Assembly: GCA_009377745.1 (NCBI GenBank)
Contig: WHTK01000001.1
Location: 174,030-238,029 of the forward strand
DNA length: 64,000 bases
Reading direction: 5' to 3'
DNA from: Dehalococcoidia bacterium
Lineage (GTDB): Bacteria; Chloroflexota; Dehalococcoidia; DSTF01; WHTK01
The notes beneath the pieces were generated by a model that worked only from the letters and a program-made list of their open reading frames with translations, made no database searches and was not told where the DNA came from. Position 1 is the stretch's first letter. Each line of letters starts with the position of its first letter. Shown in pieces: positions 17,046-27,532 of the stretch. Position numbers and translations under genes: made by a program.

Positions 17046-17342
17046 GTGGCTTCGAAATTAATTCCCCTCGCCGACAAGTTGGTCCTGCGCCCCGTGGTCC
17101 AGGAAGAGGTACTCTCCAGCGGCATCGTCATCCCGGACACCGCCCGTGAGAAGCCCAACCAGGGCGAAGTCGTCGCCGCCGGCCCCGGCCGCCGCGACGA
17201 AGACGGCAAGCTCATCCCCCTGGAAGTCGCCGTCGGCGACCGCGTCCTCTACGCCAAGTACACCGGTCAGGAGATCAAGGTCGAGAACGAGGAGTACATC
17301 GTCCTCAAGGAGACCGACATCCTCTGCAAAGTCGAAGTCTAG
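17046..17342 (+). CDS. groES: Co-chaperonin GroES
   Basis: This 98-residue co-chaperonin caps the GroEL cage in an ATP-dependent way. It has the mobile loop VLSSGIVIPDTAREKP, the glycine-rich turn VVAAGPGRRDEDGK and the C-terminal EEYIVLKETDILCKVE. The start is GTG at 17046 with a strong GAGGAGG six bases upstream. It is the first gene of the CIRCE-controlled groES-groEL operon. Confidence 0.97.
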   Translation: MASKLIPLADKLVLRPVVQEEVLSSGIVIPDTAREKPNQGEVVAAGPGRRDEDGKLIPLEVAVGDRVLYAKYTGQEIKVENEEYIVLKETDILCKVEV

Positions 17343-17487
17343 TAGCCTGCCGGGCGCAGCGCCCCACCGGGGCAGTAGGGGTGCCCAGACATGATTCCCT
17401 GCCCCGCCAGCGGAGCGGACGCAAGGTTGCGAGCGGCATCCGGCGCCGGGCCCAGGACTCACGATAGCAAGACTTCCAGAACGTTAG

Positions 17488-19128
<1,641 letters not shown>

Positions 19129-19465
19129 GGCTTAGCAGCCCGCATCTGGCTTTCGCTCTCCTTACGAGCGGCTCTGACGAACGAAGAGGCCTCCGAGAAT
19201 ACTCGGGGGCCTCTTCAATTCGGGTGGAGTTTAGGCCTCCGACGCGCGAGAGTGAGCCCATGTCAGAGGGCGTTGGTGTTGCCGCTGGGCGCGCCGGCGC
19301 CGGGTCTGCGTCCACCGTGGGGGATGGTGTGGCTCCTTTGGCGTAAGGGACGACCGGCTGTCCAAGGCCGAGCCCGTTGCCGGCCTCCCTTACGTGAGGA
19401 GGGTAGTCGATGTGGGGTGGAGGTCTAAGGGGGAGATGGCAGTGGGGAAAGGCTAAGATTGTCTC
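19129..19465. other. Intergenic region after groEL
   Basis: The first part holds the groEL terminator. The remaining 250 bases show no gene or clear repeat. A TAAGAT box at 19454-19459 lies six bases before the ATG of the next gene, suggesting a leaderless message. Confidence 0.5.
19183..19216 (+). terminator. groEL terminator stem-loop
   Basis: GAAGAGGCCTCCGAG at 19183-19197 and CTCGGGGGCCTCTTC at 19202-19216 pair over 15 positions (one G-U) with a four-base loop. It is followed by AATTC rather than a long T-run. Confidence 0.75.
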
Positions 19466-20680
19466 ATGGCTCGCAGTGAATCACAGGTCATTGCAGATGT
19501 CCTATCGCGGCTAGATCGAGATGGGGGAATGGCGGCTACTGTTGGCGGATTCGAGACAATGTTGGGCTCGGCGTTTGGCCGCCTCTTCTTGCAGGCCGCG
19601 GGTGTTCCAATTTCAGAGCTTGAAGCCTCTGTTGCTGCACATCAGGACTTATTCAGAGGAATAGCAAGATATGTGGGGTTGTTTGCGCCCATGGGATGGG
19701 CACCGTCTGGACTGGTTCCTACGCTAGCTGTTAAAGCAGCACTCGAGATATATGAGCGAACACAATCGGTAGACGAGGCCGAGATAGTTCTCGCCCAAGG
19801 TTGGAACGAGTCGGGAATGTTCCGCGTTGCTGGTTCTCGTCTCGCAGCAATGCTAGCCTCCCAAGCCGACTGGGCTGACCTTGGACAGGCGCGAGCACGG
19901 CTTATAGAGAAGGCTCTAGGCCATCACCAGTCGGAAGCCTTTGAAGCTTCAGTACCGATTGTCCTTACTCAGATCGATGGGCTCGTAAAGGATATGACCG
20001 GCAACAAGAACGGGTTCTTTGCTCACTTAGGGGACCGCTCCCATTTGCAGGATAGGGAAACTCTCGCTGGGCTAGACGAAGGGCTGACCGCCTTACAAGC
20101 CTACTTCGGATCGCCGCAGCACGTTACGGAAATAACAGGCGGGTTGTCCCGCCATGGCATTCTCCATGGCCGCGAGCTCGGCTATGACACCCTTCTTAAT
20201 TCAACGAAATGTTTTGTGCTGCTCCTTGCCATCATTGAGTGGGCTCAGCCTCGGGCGAGAGCATACATTGAGCAGCGACAGAGGGATAAGGAAGCCGAGT
20301 TTGCCGGCTCAAATGACGTGGATACGCGTGGGAGACGACTCGACCGGCGCGAATTCTCAAGGCTCCGAATCGCTCTCGATGACATTCGGCTCAACCAGTT
20401 CCTTGAGTACACGATTCATTCCCGATACTCAAGTGACCTGACTAAGATGCTCGGCTTCAATGCCAAGGATGCTGCGTTAGTATCTCTCGTCTCGATGCAA
20501 TTAGTCGATCGGAAGAGCTTTCATGCGTGGGCCAAAAGTCCAAGCGGATGGATTCTTGGAATAGCGGCAAGTGACGGCTCAATAGATCCGCTCTACTACG
20601 CAGGCGCTAATGAACCACCTCCTCCTAGCACCGAACATTGGCGTTCGGAGAAGCCTCCGGACTGGCTTCCCTGGGAGTAA
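19466..20680 (+). CDS. Unknown protein with an Rx4H motif, low-GC orphan
   Basis: This 404-residue protein has no family that I recognise. It is mostly helical. A conserved-looking stretch near residues 225-260, GLSRHGILHGRELGY followed by NSTKCFVLLLAI, contains R-x4-H in RHGILH. That spacing is the active-site motif of HEPN RNases and is also seen in uncharacterised RNxxxHG accessory proteins. Base composition and codon use are much less GC-rich than the genes on both sides, and dispersed repeats lie just downstream, so it looks acquired. The ATG is supported by TAAGAT six bases upstream (possible leaderless start). A stress or defence role is inference. Confidence 0.55.
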   Translation: MARSESQVIADVLSRLDRDGGMAATVGGFETMLGSAFGRLFLQAAGVPISELEASVAAHQDLFRGIARYVGLFAPMGWAPSGLVPTLAVKAALEIYERTQSVDEAEIVLAQGWNESGMFRVAGSRLAAMLASQADWADLGQARARLIEKALGHHQSEAFEASVPIVLTQIDGLVKDMTGNKNGFFAHLGDRSHLQDRETLAGLDEGLTALQAYFGSPQHVTEITGGLSRHGILHGRELGYDTLLNSTKCFVLLLAIIEWAQPRARAYIEQRQRDKEAEFAGSNDVDTRGRRLDRREFSRLRIALDDIRLNQFLEYTIHSRYSSDLTKMLGFNAKDAALVSLVSMQLVDRKSFHAWAKSPSGWILGIAASDGSIDPLYYAGANEPPPPSTEHWRSEKPPDWLPWE

Positions 20681-20704
20681 CTCTCTAGCGCGTTGGGATG
20701 GAGC

Positions 20705-20830
20705 GTGCTTCGACAGGCTCAGCATGCCTTGAGTAGGGTTGGTGGCGAGGTTGGAGCGGGATTGGCTGACGGCGGGCTCATCCCTTCGACAAGCTCAGGG
20801 CAGGCTCTTCGAGTGCCTCAGGGTGAGCGG
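20705..20830. repeat. Dispersed repeat cluster
   Basis: TGCTTCGACAGGCTCAGCAT at about 20706-20725, then CCCTTCGACAAGCTCAGGG and CTTCGAGTGCCTCAGGGTGAG at about 20782-20826. These are minus-oriented relatives of the CCTGAGC..GTCGAAGGG units elsewhere in the backbone. Confidence 0.65.
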
Positions 20831-20849
20831 ACGGGTGTGTGGTGCGGCC

Positions 20850-21083
20850 CTAGTTGGTCAGGTGGAGTTCGCCGGAGACGGGGAGCTCGAAGAGGTCTGA
20901 GCGGAGGAGGCGAGTGGAGAAGAAGAGGACTTCGAGGTTCTCGACTTCGCCGGTCTCTGGGTTGAGGCGGGCGATGACTTCGTCGCCGAGATCTTCTGAG
21001 TCCTGCTCCGGGTAGGGCGAGAGCTTGCTGATGTAGAGGATGTCGCCTTCGCGATCGTAGCGGAAGGTCAGCTTTTCTGCCAT
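20850..21083 (-). CDS. DUF2283 family small protein
   Basis: This 77-residue protein has the typical pattern YDREGDILYISKL, DEVIARLNPETGEVENLEVL, which marks the DUF2283 family (small beta-rich proteins of unknown role, often near toxin-antitoxin loci). The ATG at 21083 is chosen because AAGGAGGTG lies at the right distance upstream; the longer open frame upstream is repeat DNA. No toxin partner is seen next to it. Confidence 0.75.
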   Translation of the reverse strand: MAEKLTFRYDREGDILYISKLSPYPEQDSEDLGDEVIARLNPETGEVENLEVLFFSTRLLRSDLFELPVSGELHLTN

Positions 21084-21134
21084 TCGAAGGCACCTCCTTA
21101 GCCAATAATACGCGCGTTTCTCAGACGGGCGCTC

Positions 21135-21240
21135 GTGCTTCGACAGGCTCAGCATGCCATGAGGAGGGTTGGCTGTCAGGGTGCGGCGTGGTCGGCGGAC
21201 GGGGGCGGGCTCATCCTTCGAGTGCCTCAGGACGAGCGGG
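21135..21240. repeat. Dispersed repeat cluster
   Basis: A second copy of TGCTTCGACAGGCTCAGCAT at about 21136-21155, and CATCCTTCGAGTGCCTCAGG with flanks at 21211-21240. It has the same two-unit order as the cluster at 20705-20830, so the DUF2283 gene is flanked by matching repeat pairs. Confidence 0.65.
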
Positions 21241-21289
21241 GATGCGATGGGCGATGGATGTTCGGGATGAGCGGCTTGTTCGTCCGGGG

Positions 21290-22525
21290 CTACTCCGCCT
21301 TCGTAAACAACAACGCGGCGTTGTGGCCGCCGAGGCCGATCGACGTGGAGAGCGCGGCTTCGAGGTTGCTGACGAGGCGGGCGTGCTGGGGCACGTAGTC
21401 GAGGTCGCATTCCGGGTCGGGTTCTTCGTAGTGGGCGGTGGGCGGCAGGACCTGCTGGTCGAGGGCAAGGACGCTGAAGATGGCCTCGACGGCGCCGGAC
21501 GCGCCCATCATGTGGCCGGTCATCGATTTGGTTGAGCTGATGGCGAGCCGGTAGGCGTGCTTGGCGAAGGCGCGCTTGAGGGCGTGAGTCTCGACGCGGT
21601 CGTTCATCAGGGTGCCGGTGCCGTGGGCGTTGACGTAGCCGACGCGGGTCGGGTCGATGGCGGCTTTGCGCAGCGCCATATCGATGGCGAGGGCGGCGCC
21701 GCGGCCGGAGTCCTCGGAGGCGGCCATGTCGAAGGCGTCGTTGCTTGAGCCGTAGCCGGCGAGCTCGGCGTAGACGCGGGCGCGACGGGCCTGGGCGTGC
21801 TCCAGGCTTTCGAGGATCAAGGCGCCGGCCCCTTCGGCGATGACGAAGCCGTCGCGGCGGCGGTCGAAGGGCTTGCAGGCCGTCGATGGGTCATCGCCGG
21901 GCGTGGCGATGGCGCGCAGGGCGGCGAAGCCGGCGTAGATCACGGGGATGAGGGGGGCTTCGGCGCCGCCGGCGATCATGACCTCGGCGTCACCGCGACG
22001 GATGATCTCGGCCGCCTCGCCGACGGAGGCGGCGCCGGTAGCGCAGGCGGCGGTGACGGCGATGTTGGGCCCCATGGCGCCGGTGAGCACGGCGATGGCG
22101 CCGGAGGAGGTGTCCGGCAGCATGTGCGTGATCATGAAGGGGCTGACGCGGCGCGGCCCTTTCTCGGCGAAGACGCGATACTGCTCATCGATGACGTGAT
22201 AGCCGCCGGAAGCGGAGAAGACCACGCCGCACTCGGGGCCGAGGGGATGGGAAATGTCGATGCCGGAGTCGTTGAGGGCCTGGAGGGCGGCGGCGCAGGC
22301 GAGCTGGGTGTAGCGGTCCATGTGGCGCAGCTGCTTCGGCGGCAGCGTATCCGGCTGGAAGTCCTTGACCTCGCCGGCGATGGGGCGGTCGGTGAAGGCG
22401 GACGTGTCGAAGCGGGTGACGTAGCCGATGCCGGAGCGGCCTTCGAGGAGGGCCTGCCAGGTGGATGGGACATCATTGCCGATGGGTGTGATGGCCCCGA
22501 GGCCGGTGACGACGATGCGGTTCAT
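21290..22525 (-). CDS. fabF: Beta-ketoacyl-ACP synthase II
   Basis: FabF condenses malonyl-ACP with an acyl-ACP in fatty-acid chain elongation. The catalytic triad is complete: Cys161 in TAACATGAASVGEA, His301 in NAHGTGTLMND and His338 in KSMTGHMMGASG. The glycine-rich end VLALDQQ..NAALLF and length of 411 residues are normal. It stands alone, with no acyl-carrier protein or other fab gene beside it. Its 5' leader contains a tandem TTACCTG-type repeat (22532-22563). Confidence 0.93.
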   Translation of the reverse strand: MNRIVVTGLGAITPIGNDVPSTWQALLEGRSGIGYVTRFDTSAFTDRPIAGEVKDFQPDTLPPKQLRHMDRYTQLACAAALQALNDSGIDISHPLGPECGVVFSASGGYHVIDEQYRVFAEKGPRRVSPFMITHMLPDTSSGAIAVLTGAMGPNIAVTAACATGAASVGEAAEIIRRGDAEVMIAGGAEAPLIPVIYAGFAALRAIATPGDDPSTACKPFDRRRDGFVIAEGAGALILESLEHAQARRARVYAELAGYGSSNDAFDMAASEDSGRGAALAIDMALRKAAIDPTRVGYVNAHGTGTLMNDRVETHALKRAFAKHAYRLAISSTKSMTGHMMGASGAVEAIFSVLALDQQVLPPTAHYEEPDPECDLDYVPQHARLVSNLEAALSTSIGLGGHNAALLFTKAE

Positions 22526-22531
22526 GGGGCC

Positions 22532-22563
22532 AATAACAGATAACAGGTAACAGGTAACAAGGT
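22532..22563 (-). repeat. Short tandem repeat in fabF leader
   Basis: Three to four units of a 7-9 base repeat around GTTACCTG / GTTATCTG on the minus strand lie seven bases before the fabF ATG. A related block is at 25807-25846 before recF. Confidence 0.55.
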
Positions 22564-22618
22564 GCCCCTCGCCGCGCCCGGTGATGATGTTGGGGCGAGT
22601 TTAGCATGGGGCCGCGCA

Positions 22619-22624
22619 TATACT
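22619..22624 (+). promoter_or_regulatory. -10 box of the lipid kinase gene
   Basis: TATACT at 22619-22624 lies eight bases before the GTG at 22633. The expected transcription start falls on or next to that GTG, which supports a leaderless message and the choice of start. Confidence 0.5.
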
Positions 22625-22632
22625 GTCTGGCA

Positions 22633-23565
22633 GTGCAAAAGGCTTCGATTATCTATAACCCGATGGCGAGGAACGTGCCGTCGCAGGGGCGGCTGGCGGC
22701 GGCGGCGGCATCGATGGCGGACGAGGGCTGGGAGATCGACCTGCGGCCGACCCAGAGCGCCGGTCACGCGACCACGCTGGCGCGGGAGGCGGCCGCGCAT
22801 GGTGTCGATGTGGTGGTGGCGTGCGGCGGCGACGGTACCGTGAACGAGGTAGTCAACGGCCTCGTGGGCAGCCAGAGCGCGGTGGCGCTGATCCGGGGCG
22901 GCACGGGGGATGTATTCGCGAAGGAGATCGGCATGCCGAAGACGCCGGAGCAGGCGCTACGGCTGCTGGCCGAAGGGGAACGGCGGCGCTTTGACCTGGG
23001 GATTGCCGGCGAGCGCTACTTCCTGCTGATGGCGGGCGTGGGCCTCGACGCCGGCGTGGTGCGACGGGTGCCGGGCCGGCCGAAGCGCTTCCTGGGCACG
23101 GCGTCCTACGTGTTATGGGGCGCGCTGGAGCTGGGACGTTACCGGTCGCGGCCGGTGCAGCTTCGGTTGAACGGGGAGCAGGACTGGGAGGGGCACCTCT
23201 ACTGGCTGCTGCTGGGCAACACGCGGTCTTACGGCGGTGTAATTGATATCACGTCCGAGGCGCTGGCGGACGATGGTCTGCTGGACGCCTACGTGTTCTC
23301 GGGCCGAGGGCTGCCGTGGCTGGCGCGGACGGGCATCCGGTTGGCGATGCGCCGGCATGACGGGGCGGACGGGGTGTCATTTCAGCGGCTGCGAGAGCTT
23401 GATGTGCTGACGCCGGGGCTGGAGGTGCAGGCGGACGGGGAGTTCTTCGGGGAGACACCGATGCGCTTCGGGGTGGCGCCGCGGGCTGTCGAGGTGGTGA
23501 TCCCGCTGGGGGCGGGGGCGAAGCTGCTGGCGGCGGATGAGGGTCCTTTGCAGGACGCGCATTAG
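22633..23565 (+). CDS. Diacylglycerol kinase-like lipid kinase (YegS/DagK)
   Basis: It phosphorylates a lipid such as diacylglycerol at the membrane. The DAGK catalytic domain shows KASIIYNPMARN at the N-terminus, the nucleotide-binding CGGDGTVNEVVNGL and GGTGDVFAKEIG. The C-terminal beta-sandwich includes LLLGNTRSYGGVIDI and ADGEFFGETP. An ATG at 22606 is in frame, but I prefer GTG 22633 because a TATACT -10 box lies between them. This gives about 310 residues. It is divergent from fabF. The exact lipid substrate is not known. Confidence 0.85.
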   Translation: MQKASIIYNPMARNVPSQGRLAAAAASMADEGWEIDLRPTQSAGHATTLAREAAAHGVDVVVACGGDGTVNEVVNGLVGSQSAVALIRGGTGDVFAKEIGMPKTPEQALRLLAEGERRRFDLGIAGERYFLLMAGVGLDAGVVRRVPGRPKRFLGTASYVLWGALELGRYRSRPVQLRLNGEQDWEGHLYWLLLGNTRSYGGVIDITSEALADDGLLDAYVFSGRGLPWLARTGIRLAMRRHDGADGVSFQRLRELDVLTPGLEVQADGEFFGETPMRFGVAPRAVEVVIPLGAGAKLLAADEGPLQDAH

Positions 23566-23656
23566 GCTTTGCTCTTGGGCAGAGGCGATGGCGCCAACTC
23601 GCCGAAGTCGCGGAGGTTGTTCGGCGTTCCAGTGATCATCCCGCACCTGATCGCAA

Positions 23657-24370
23657 CTATGGAGACGAGCCCGCGATTGGCGTATCGCCCCATTTGACTG
23701 TCCAGGAGCCATTGCGACGTGTCAACAAAGCGTAGCCAACCCGCTTCTCGTCTCGAAGGCCAGCGCGCACGACACGCAATGCACGACCGTCGGGCAACCG
23801 GTCATGATAGTCCCGCGGCTCTGGGACGTGGCCGCAAAGCACAAGCTCGGCATCAACGTTGGCCAGCATGAGTAGCGAAGCGTCGCGATCCGCGTCAGAG
23901 ACGTTGCCGTCATAGGACTGAGAACGCGGCCATAACGTGTTCCAAGGATTGCCGGGCATCCCGTGGCAGACCCAAACGCCGTCAGTGAGAAGGAATTCTT
24001 CGGGCAAGGTGCGCAACCAGGTCAGGTCATCGGGATGAATCTGAGCCTGGCCACGGCCGACATCGTCCAGCCACGGACCTGCGGCGTCGGAGCGCCGGAG
24101 CCTCATCCAAAGCGTGTGAGTCCAGCGTGGTGTCCCCCAGTCGATGAGGTAACGATCGTTGTTACCGGGGATCGCGCGAACTGCCTCAGTCCGGAGGAGC
24201 GCGATGGTTTCGCCGGGAGGATCGGGCGAGAAAGGGCAGGCGAGAATGTCGCCAGCATACGCGATCAAGTCGCAGCCCTGCTTCTTCATGGCCGAAAGGG
24301 CAGCCTCAAGCGCGGCCACGCTACCTTCGCAGTCCGAGACCAACCCAACACGGATATCTTCCACCGTCAT
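23657..24370 (-). CDS. Calcineurin-like metallophosphoesterase
   Basis: The five metal-binding blocks of the family are present in order: GLVSDCEGSV, AGDILAC, PGNNDR, VCHGMPGNP and CGHVPEPRDY. The first usually reads DxH; here the His is replaced by Glu (DCE), and the last GHTH is GHVP, so metal binding may be modified. Length 237 residues fits YfcE/ApaH-like hydrolases. A TACACT box lies 11 bases before the ATG on the minus strand. Substrate unknown (phosphodiester or nucleotide). The short gap to the lipid kinase gene at 23565 is convergent. Confidence 0.8.
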   Translation of the reverse strand: MTVEDIRVGLVSDCEGSVAALEAALSAMKKQGCDLIAYAGDILACPFSPDPPGETIALLRTEAVRAIPGNNDRYLIDWGTPRWTHTLWMRLRRSDAAGPWLDDVGRGQAQIHPDDLTWLRTLPEEFLLTDGVWVCHGMPGNPWNTLWPRSQSYDGNVSDADRDASLLMLANVDAELVLCGHVPEPRDYHDRLPDGRALRVVRAGLRDEKRVGYALLTRRNGSWTVKWGDTPIAGSSP

Positions 24371-24414
24371 GTGTGGGATCTAGTGTACTCAGAGTTCTAC
24401 AGGACGGCGCTTAA

Positions 24415-24453
24415 AGGTAGCCACGCCTCGGCTGAGGCCGATGGCTCGCAATG
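24415..24453 (+). repeat. Dispersed repeat unit (GCCACGCCTCGGC type)
   Basis: AGGTAGCCACGCCTCGGC followed by GGCCGATGGCTCGCAATG. A second copy lies at 24579-24622, and a partial inverted copy near 3032-3062. Confidence 0.65.
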
Positions 24454-24578
24454 GGTGGATCGGCGGGATGAGGGTTGGTCTGCCCCTCTACCCCTGGCGA
24501 CCGTGAAGGTCGCCGCTACAACGCGGATCGTGGGTTGATCTGCGGATTCGAATGGGCTGTGCCAGGACTGGCGTTTGA

Positions 24579-24622
24579 AAGGTTGCCACGCCTCGGCTAT
24601 CGCCGATGGCTCGCAACGACAA
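24579..24622 (+). repeat. Dispersed repeat unit (GCCACGCCTCGGC type)
   Basis: GGTTGCCACGCCTCGGCT followed by CGCCGATGGCTCGCAACGACA; same unit as at 24415-24453, abutting the 3' end of recF. Confidence 0.65.
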
Positions 24623-24624
24623 TA

Positions 24625-25797
24625 TCAGGTTTCGGTGATGGAGCCGGCGTGGACGGTGTAGGTGCGGCAGGAGGCGCGGAAGCCGGGTGGGAGCGAGGCG
24701 TTGGCGGTCGCCGTAAACCAGACCTGGTCGAAGCCGGAGACGCCGGCCAGGACGGAGGCGCGGCGGCTCTCGTCCAGCTCCGAGACAATGTCGTCCAGGA
24801 GCAGGACGGGCGGGTCGGCGTTGGTCATGAGGAGACGGGCTTCGGCCAGGCGCAGGGCGAGGGCGGCGGTGCGGATCTGGGCGCGCGAGCCAAAGGAGGC
24901 CGCGGCGACGCCGTTGAGCTTGATCGAGATGTCGTCACGGTGGGGGCCGGCCAGGGAGACGCCAGCGGCGGTCTCACGGCGGCGCTGGGCGGTCAGGGCG
25001 GCGGCGAAGAGGGGCTGGACGGCGGCGGGCGTGGCTTGGGTGGGCAGGAGCCGGCTCCACTCCTCGCCAAGCTGGGGCTCGTAAGCAAGCTCCAGGGCTT
25101 CGAGGGCGCCGCTGAGCTCGCCGTGGGCGGTGGCGGCAAGGCCGGCGAGGCGGACGACGGCGTTTATGCGCCCGGCGATAATCGTCGCGCCTTCGCGGGT
25201 GAAGGAGTCGTCCCAGAGAGCGAGCTCGTCCAGGCCGGCGATGCCTTCTCGTATGCGGCGCAGGCTGGCGTTGCGCTGCTGCATGATGCGACCGTAGCGC
25301 TGGAGGGCGGCGTAGTAAGCGCGGTCGAGCTGAGAGAGGGCGGCGTCGAGGTAGGCGCGGCGGACGGCGGGCGGGCCAGAGATCAGCTCCAGGTCGTCGG
25401 CGGTGAAGAGGACGGCGCGGAGCTGGCCGACGAAGTCGATGGCCCGGCGGGGGATGCCGTTGACACGAAAGCGCTTGCCGGCGCGGGTCGATGGCGCGCC
25501 GGGAGCATTCGAGGGGCCGACAACCAGCGTTTCGAGAGCGATTGGGCCGTCGCGGCGGGCGATGTCGGCCTGGAGACGGGTGAAGGGCTGGCCTTCGGAC
25601 TCAGCACCCCAGCCGATGAGCTCGCCGTCGTTGGCGGCGCGGACGGAGCGGCCGGAGGCGAGGAGATAGATCGCCTCGAGGAGGTTGGACTTGCCCTGGG
25701 CGTTATCGCCGAGGAAGAGGAGCCGGCCGGCATCGAGGGCGAGGTCGAGCTTGGGGTAGGTGCGGAAGCCTGTGAGTTGGAGCCGGCGGATATGCAC
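24625..25797 (-). CDS. recF: DNA replication and repair protein RecF
   Basis: RecF loads RecA at gaps and is an SMC-like ATPase. It shows the RecF start MHIRRLQLTGFRTY, Walker A GDNAQGKSN (residues 30-38), an ABC signature-like region and Walker B LLLDDIVSELD. I start it with the GTG at 25797 because the conserved N-terminus begins there, giving 390 residues; the longer frame upstream runs into a tandem repeat. No dnaA, dnaN or gyrB is next to it, unlike the classical order. Confidence 0.93.
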   Translation of the reverse strand: MHIRRLQLTGFRTYPKLDLALDAGRLLFLGDNAQGKSNLLEAIYLLASGRSVRAANDGELIGWGAESEGQPFTRLQADIARRDGPIALETLVVGPSNAPGAPSTRAGKRFRVNGIPRRAIDFVGQLRAVLFTADDLELISGPPAVRRAYLDAALSQLDRAYYAALQRYGRIMQQRNASLRRIREGIAGLDELALWDDSFTREGATIIAGRINAVVRLAGLAATAHGELSGALEALELAYEPQLGEEWSRLLPTQATPAAVQPLFAAALTAQRRRETAAGVSLAGPHRDDISIKLNGVAAASFGSRAQIRTAALALRLAEARLLMTNADPPVLLLDDIVSELDESRRASVLAGVSGFDQVWFTATANASLPPGFRASCRTYTVHAGSITET

Positions 25798-26178
25798 GTG
25801 AGGAAGAGTAACAAGGACGGAGTAACAAGTAACAGGTAACAAGAGGCGGGTGGTCTGTTGTCGCGATATCTCCCGAAGACACGAAGGATGAATCAAATGG
25901 AAGGAGATCGGCTAGGGCCCGCCAGCTCCCGGACGAGCAGGAGCGCATCAATGCTGAGCTTAACGTGCCAGCGAGCTACTCGAACACGTTGAAGCTCTTT
26001 GCGTGCGGAGCAACCGGATGATTTCCAGCAAAAGGTGAGTCTGCCCCAGGGAGCAGCGAGTTTACCGGCCTAACAGTGAATGAGGCGGCGCCCAGCGAGA
26101 GAAGGCGGCTTCTTATGTCCGCCGGTGAGCTACGCCGCAACTTCAGTTACGTCTGGTATCATTCCCTAGTCACGGCGT
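25798..26178. other. Intergenic region between recF and the tRNAs
   Basis: The first part holds a tandem repeat of the GTAACAAGTAACAGGTAACA type (25807-25846), similar to the one before fabF. The rest shows no gene or clear site except the presumed tRNA promoter. Confidence 0.5.
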
Positions 26179-26254
26179 GGGGCTATAGCTCAATTGGGAG
26201 AGCGCTGCGTTCGCATCGCAGAGGTCGGGGGTTCGAATCCCCCTAGCTCCACCA
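26179..26254 (+). tRNA. tRNA-Ala (CGC)
   Basis: The full cloverleaf is visible: acceptor GGGGCTA with TAGCTCC, anticodon stem CTGCG/CGCAG with loop TTCGCAT (anticodon CGC at 26212-26214), T arm with GTTCGAATC, and an encoded CCA end at 26252-26254. It reads the GCG alanine codon. Confidence 0.95.
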
Positions 26255-26279
26255 AATTCCTCGTTTCGTCTGCCAACGC

Positions 26280-26355
<76 letters not shown>

Positions 26356-26425
26356 GAATTTACCCCATTTTGATTCTGCATCAGGGTCCAAGAGCACTGA
26401 GACATACAGCCCCGGATCTGATTTG

Positions 26426-27523
26426 CTAACCATTTGCTAACCACCCTTCCGATTCCCTGGTCGCGCTGGTGAGGATTGCATCCATGGTTGCAGCCATCGA
26501 TCCCGTGCCTGCGATGCGGTGGCCGTAGACGTTGACGGTTGTCGTGATCGAGCTGTGGCCGACCCGGGCGCGAATGTCGTCCATTTTCACACCAGCAGCC
26601 AGCAAGAGAGTCACGCAGGTGTGTCTGAGGTCGTGAAAGCGTAGGGCTCCAAGGCCGGCGCCCGCGGCGATCTTCTGGAAAGCCTTGGTAACGCCCACTC
26701 CGTCGAGCACGCCGCCGGTGTCGTTCGAGAAGAAGAGGTTGCCGTCGGAATCCCAGAGCTCCCCGGCCTTCAACCGCTTTGCCAGCTGCGTGGCACGGTA
26801 AGCCTTGAGGATCGCGACGGTGGTCGGCGCAATCTCGACCGTCCGGCGTGAGAGTCGCGTCTTGGGCGATGAGAAGACCATGCCCTGACCGGCAACACGG
26901 CGGACGGACCGGCTGATGTGAATCAGACCGGTCTCCAGGTCAACGTCATCGGTCCGCAAAGCCAGCAGCTCACCCTGCCTGGCGCCCGAGTCGACTGCAA
27001 GCCAGACCAGGGCGGCCAGCGGGCTTGGTCGAACCGCATCAAGAAGCAACCGGACCTCCTCGTGGCCAAGTGCCCGGCCCTCGAAGACTTCAGCGACTGG
27101 TGGTTTGACGCGGTCGGCGACGTTCGTCGGGACCTGTCCCCAATTGACTGCCAGGGCGAGGGCACCGTGCAATTGCCAGTGGCAGTGACGCACGGTGCGA
27201 TGGGAGAGGCCAACAAGGAGTTGGTTGTAGGCGTTGCTGATTTCGTTGGGCTTCAAGCGTGCCGCCGGGATGGTACCGAGAATGGGTCTGAGGTGACTTA
27301 GCAATTCCTCCGTCCGTATGAGAGTGGATGCCTTCACCTTGTTCCGCTTCTCTGCGATGTACCGATCGAAGATCTCTGCGACCGTGAGCTTCGTGGGTTT
27401 CAAGTCTGATCCGGCGTCGCGTTCGGTCAGCAGCCGGCGCTCCTCAGCCTTCGCCTCTGCCTTCGTGTGGTAGCTACCGCCCCAAACCTGACGGCGGCCG
27501 CTGCCATCACGGACCCAGATCAT
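26426..27523 (-). CDS. Tyrosine recombinase/phage-type integrase
   Basis: The N-terminus has an AP2-like arm-binding region (GGSYHTKAEAKAEERRLL). A SAM-like core-binding domain (LTVAEIFDRYIAEKRNKV) follows. The C-terminal catalytic domain has Arg in SGARQGELLAL, His-x-x-Arg in HDLRHTCVTLL, His in GHSSITTT and the nucleophile Tyr in VNVYGHR. At 365 residues it is a complete integrase. Its 3' end faces the tRNA-Trp 3' end 70 bases away, the usual arrangement for an element integrated at a tRNA gene. It is the last gene of a minus-strand set reaching 33.5 kb. Confidence 0.92.
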   Translation of the reverse strand: MIWVRDGSGRRQVWGGSYHTKAEAKAEERRLLTERDAGSDLKPTKLTVAEIFDRYIAEKRNKVKASTLIRTEELLSHLRPILGTIPAARLKPNEISNAYNQLLVGLSHRTVRHCHWQLHGALALAVNWGQVPTNVADRVKPPVAEVFEGRALGHEEVRLLLDAVRPSPLAALVWLAVDSGARQGELLALRTDDVDLETGLIHISRSVRRVAGQGMVFSSPKTRLSRRTVEIAPTTVAILKAYRATQLAKRLKAGELWDSDGNLFFSNDTGGVLDGVGVTKAFQKIAAGAGLGALRFHDLRHTCVTLLLAAGVKMDDIRARVGHSSITTTVNVYGHRIAGTGSMAATMDAILTSATRESEGWLANG

Positions 27524-27532
27524 TGGACAGGC

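Noticed and set aside
21084..21410. Upstream extension of the DUF2283 frame
   Set aside because: Consists of repeat DNA and the end of the fabF region; the ATG with AAGGAGG at 21083 is better.
24475..25839. 454-residue plus-strand frame opposite recF
   Set aside because: Gly/Ala/Val-rich shadow; recF has all its motifs on the other strand.
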